DNA from: MED660 sp002691025
GTDB taxonomy: Bacteria > Myxococcota_A > UBA9160 > UBA4427
NCBI GenBank assembly: GCA_002170485.2
Contig: NHDZ02000029.1
Coordinates: 1 to 23,670 of the forward strand
DNA length: 23,670 bases
Reading direction: 5' to 3'
Below are positions 22,775 through 23,670 of this stretch, piece after piece. Position 1 is the first letter of the stretch. Each line of letters begins with the position of its first letter. Under the pieces are notes generated by a model. That model saw nothing but the letters and a program-made list of their open reading frames with translations, was not told the DNA's origin and searched no databases. Made by a program: the position numbers and the translations under genes.

Positions 22775-23200
22775 ATGGGCGATCTGNAACACATACAGGG
22801 TTTTTCGGATGTCGACTTCGGCGATGANCTGCCGGAATGCGAACCCGATGTCAGCATGGACATGGTGCGTCGNTTTGGGGAAGTCACGAACATGACTTTC
22901 TGGCGCTTCACCGATCACGAGAAGTCACGCGAAGCCGGTCTCCCGGGCGCCATCGTCCCCGGCATCATGAGNCAGGGCATCCTGGTNGGGATGATCCATG
23001 CCTGGGCNCCCGATTGCCAGGTNCACAAGATCGACACCATCTTCCGGGCCCCCGTGTTGGTAGACAGCCAACCCATCTGCCGAGGCGTGGTCACNGACAT
23101 GGANGAGGAAGCNCGAACCCTCGANCTGGATCTGACGATCTGNAANGAGGAAGGGGAAACCCGGGTGCTTGGCACAGCGCTGATTGNATTGCCCGCCTGA
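22775..23200 (+). CDS. MaoC-family dehydratase/hydratase
   Basis: This 141-residue hot-dog-fold protein is proposed to add water to an enoyl-CoA together with the preceding MaoC-fold protein. The expected active-site region reads FGEVTNMTFWRFTDHEKSREAGLPGAIVPGIM (34-65). The A-GLPG-I turn of the family is clear, but the usual NPxHxD is changed to a longer NMTFWRFTD and AHG is VPG. Aspartate (D47) is kept while the usual His residues are not. The strands VHKIDTIFRAPVLVDSQPICRG (83-104) are typical. It starts six bases after the previous stop with AGGG as ribosome site. It has 14 Ns, 12 at third positions, one first (22787) and one second (23187). Last gene of the operon. Confidence 0.85.
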   Translation: MGDLXHIQGFSDVDFGDXLPECEPDVSMDMVRXFGEVTNMTFWRFTDHEKSREAGLPGAIVPGIMXQGILXGMIHAWXPDCQXHKIDTIFRAPVLVDSQPICRGVVXDMXEEXRTLXLDLTIXXEEGETRVLGTALIXLPA

Positions 23201-23242
23201 AGAAGGCGTCTCGAACCCGCTTGGAGCGAGGCCAGAGTGCGG

Positions 23243-23670
23243 CTAGGAAACCAGGCCGTCTCGCAGCAGGGACTGTGCGCTGCGCGCGCCATCGATGCAC
23301 GCACTCATGATGCCTCCCGCATAGCCGGCGCCCTCGCCCACCGGAAAGAGGTTTGCAAAATCGAAGGCCCGGCGGCTCTCCTCATCCCGCGGAATCCTCA
23401 CGCAACCGGAACTTCGGGACTCCACCCCCACCAGGACGCCATCGGGGCCGGCATAGCCGGGAATCTTACGACCAAAATCGGTCAGGGCATGTCGAAGCGC
23501 GTCCCCGATTACATCGGGAAGCAGGCGATCCAGGCGGGCGGCGTGGACGCCCATCTTGTAGCTCGTATTGGGAAGCGCTGACGACTCCCGAGCCGCCAGG
23601 AAATCATCGACTCGCTGAGCGGGGGCCGTCCAGTCGCCTCCCCCGGTCTTGAAGAAGAGGGATTCGAGTC
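23243..23670 (-). CDS. FAD-dependent dehydrogenase (COG2509-like), C-terminal part, cut by window end
   Basis: The minus-strand frame stays open from the window edge to the stop at 23243, giving the last 141-142 residues of a larger protein. The visible part matches the C-terminus of the uncharacterised FAD-dependent dehydrogenase family: TGGGDWTAPAQRVDDFL, SYKMGVHAARLDRLLP, LTDFGRKIPGY, GVESRSSGCVRIPRD and the FAD-binding LFPVGEGAGYAGGIMSACIDG. The Met at 23554 is internal and not a start. It is convergent with the MaoC operon across a 42-base gap with no clear terminator, so it is not part of that pathway by position. Function in this family is unproven. Confidence 0.85.
   Translation of the reverse strand, partial: LESLFFKTGGGDWTAPAQRVDDFLAARESSALPNTSYKMGVHAARLDRLLPDVIGDALRHALTDFGRKIPGYAGPDGVLVGVESRSSGCVRIPRDEESRRAFDFANLFPVGEGAGYAGGIMSACIDGARSAQSLLRDGLVS

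Larger units (their letters stand above)
20485..23187. other. Cluster of 29 ambiguous bases (N), mostly at third codon positions
   Basis: The window has no N before 20485 and none after 23187. Between them there are 29 single Ns, getting denser to the right. In the frames of the genes annotated here, 25 are at third codon positions, three at second (21479, 22267, 23187) and one at first (22787). Sixteen fall in fourfold-degenerate codons, so the residue is certain. This pattern fits polymorphism between related strains rather than random base-call failure. Confidence 0.9.

Noticed and set aside
23201..23242. tRNA T-arm-like sequence (GGTTCGAGAC on the minus strand)
   Set aside because: The five-base stem does not pair, and no acceptor, D or anticodon arm can be placed around it.
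1..23670. CRISPR arrays, insertion sequences, integrases, prophage or plasmid genes
   Set aside because: No regularly spaced repeats, transposase or recombinase motifs or terminal inverted repeats were seen. All genes look like chromosomal metabolic genes.

Overview
This 23.7 kb window comes from a GC-rich, Gram-negative, aerobic heterotrophic bacterium. The Gram-negative call rests on an MlaFED outer-membrane lipid-transport operon. The DUF2849-CysI-DUF934 sulfite reductase arrangement is best known from Proteobacteria. The paired acyl-CoA dehydrogenases, SCP2-type thiolase, DUF35 protein and MaoC proteins are typical of metabolically versatile soil or marine lineages. The sequence alone does not fix the phylum. 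Scattered N bases at 20485-23187, nearly all at third codon positions, suggest a consensus from a mixed population such as a metagenome.

Layout. (1) 7-2262, minus strand: mlaF-mlaE-mlaD plus a short exported-protein ORF that may be a frameshifted next Mla component. (2) 2460-3284, plus: an F420/flavin luciferase-like oxidoreductase whose stop codon overlaps that of the convergent htpG (3281-5188, minus). (3) 5408-9085, plus: full-length cobalamin-dependent methionine synthase metH. (4) 9311-12793, plus: a sulfur-assimilation operon, DUF2849 - sulfite reductase - DUF934 - cysteine synthase, preceded by a 27-bp palindrome that looks like an operator. (5) 13036-14205, plus: an unrecognised acidic protein with a methyltransferase-like glycine motif. 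(6) 14229-16762: a histidine-phosphatase gene (minus), surE and an exported cyclase-family hydrolase (both plus). (7) 16870-23200, plus: eight tightly packed genes, acyl-CoA dehydrogenase x2 - alpha/beta hydrolase - SCP2-thiolase-like protein without a nucleophilic cysteine - DUF35 - PHP-domain phosphoesterase - MaoC-fold x2. (8) 23243-23670, minus: the C-terminal part of a COG2509-type FAD-dependent dehydrogenase, cut by the window end.

How the genes work together. Region 4 reduces sulfite to sulfide and fixes it into cysteine, and metH next door serves methionine and SAM supply. Region 7 is the most interesting part. It contains every protein type of the igr/Scd-Shy-Sal steroid side-chain module: a heteromeric acyl-CoA dehydrogenase, a heteromeric MaoC hydratase, and a Ltp2-like aldolase with its DUF35 partner. 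Here DUF35 is a free-standing gene, and an alpha/beta hydrolase and a PHP-domain phosphoesterase sit inside the operon. The likely role is dehydrogenation, hydration and retro-aldol cleavage of a branched or cyclic acyl-CoA. The substrate cannot be read from the sequence.
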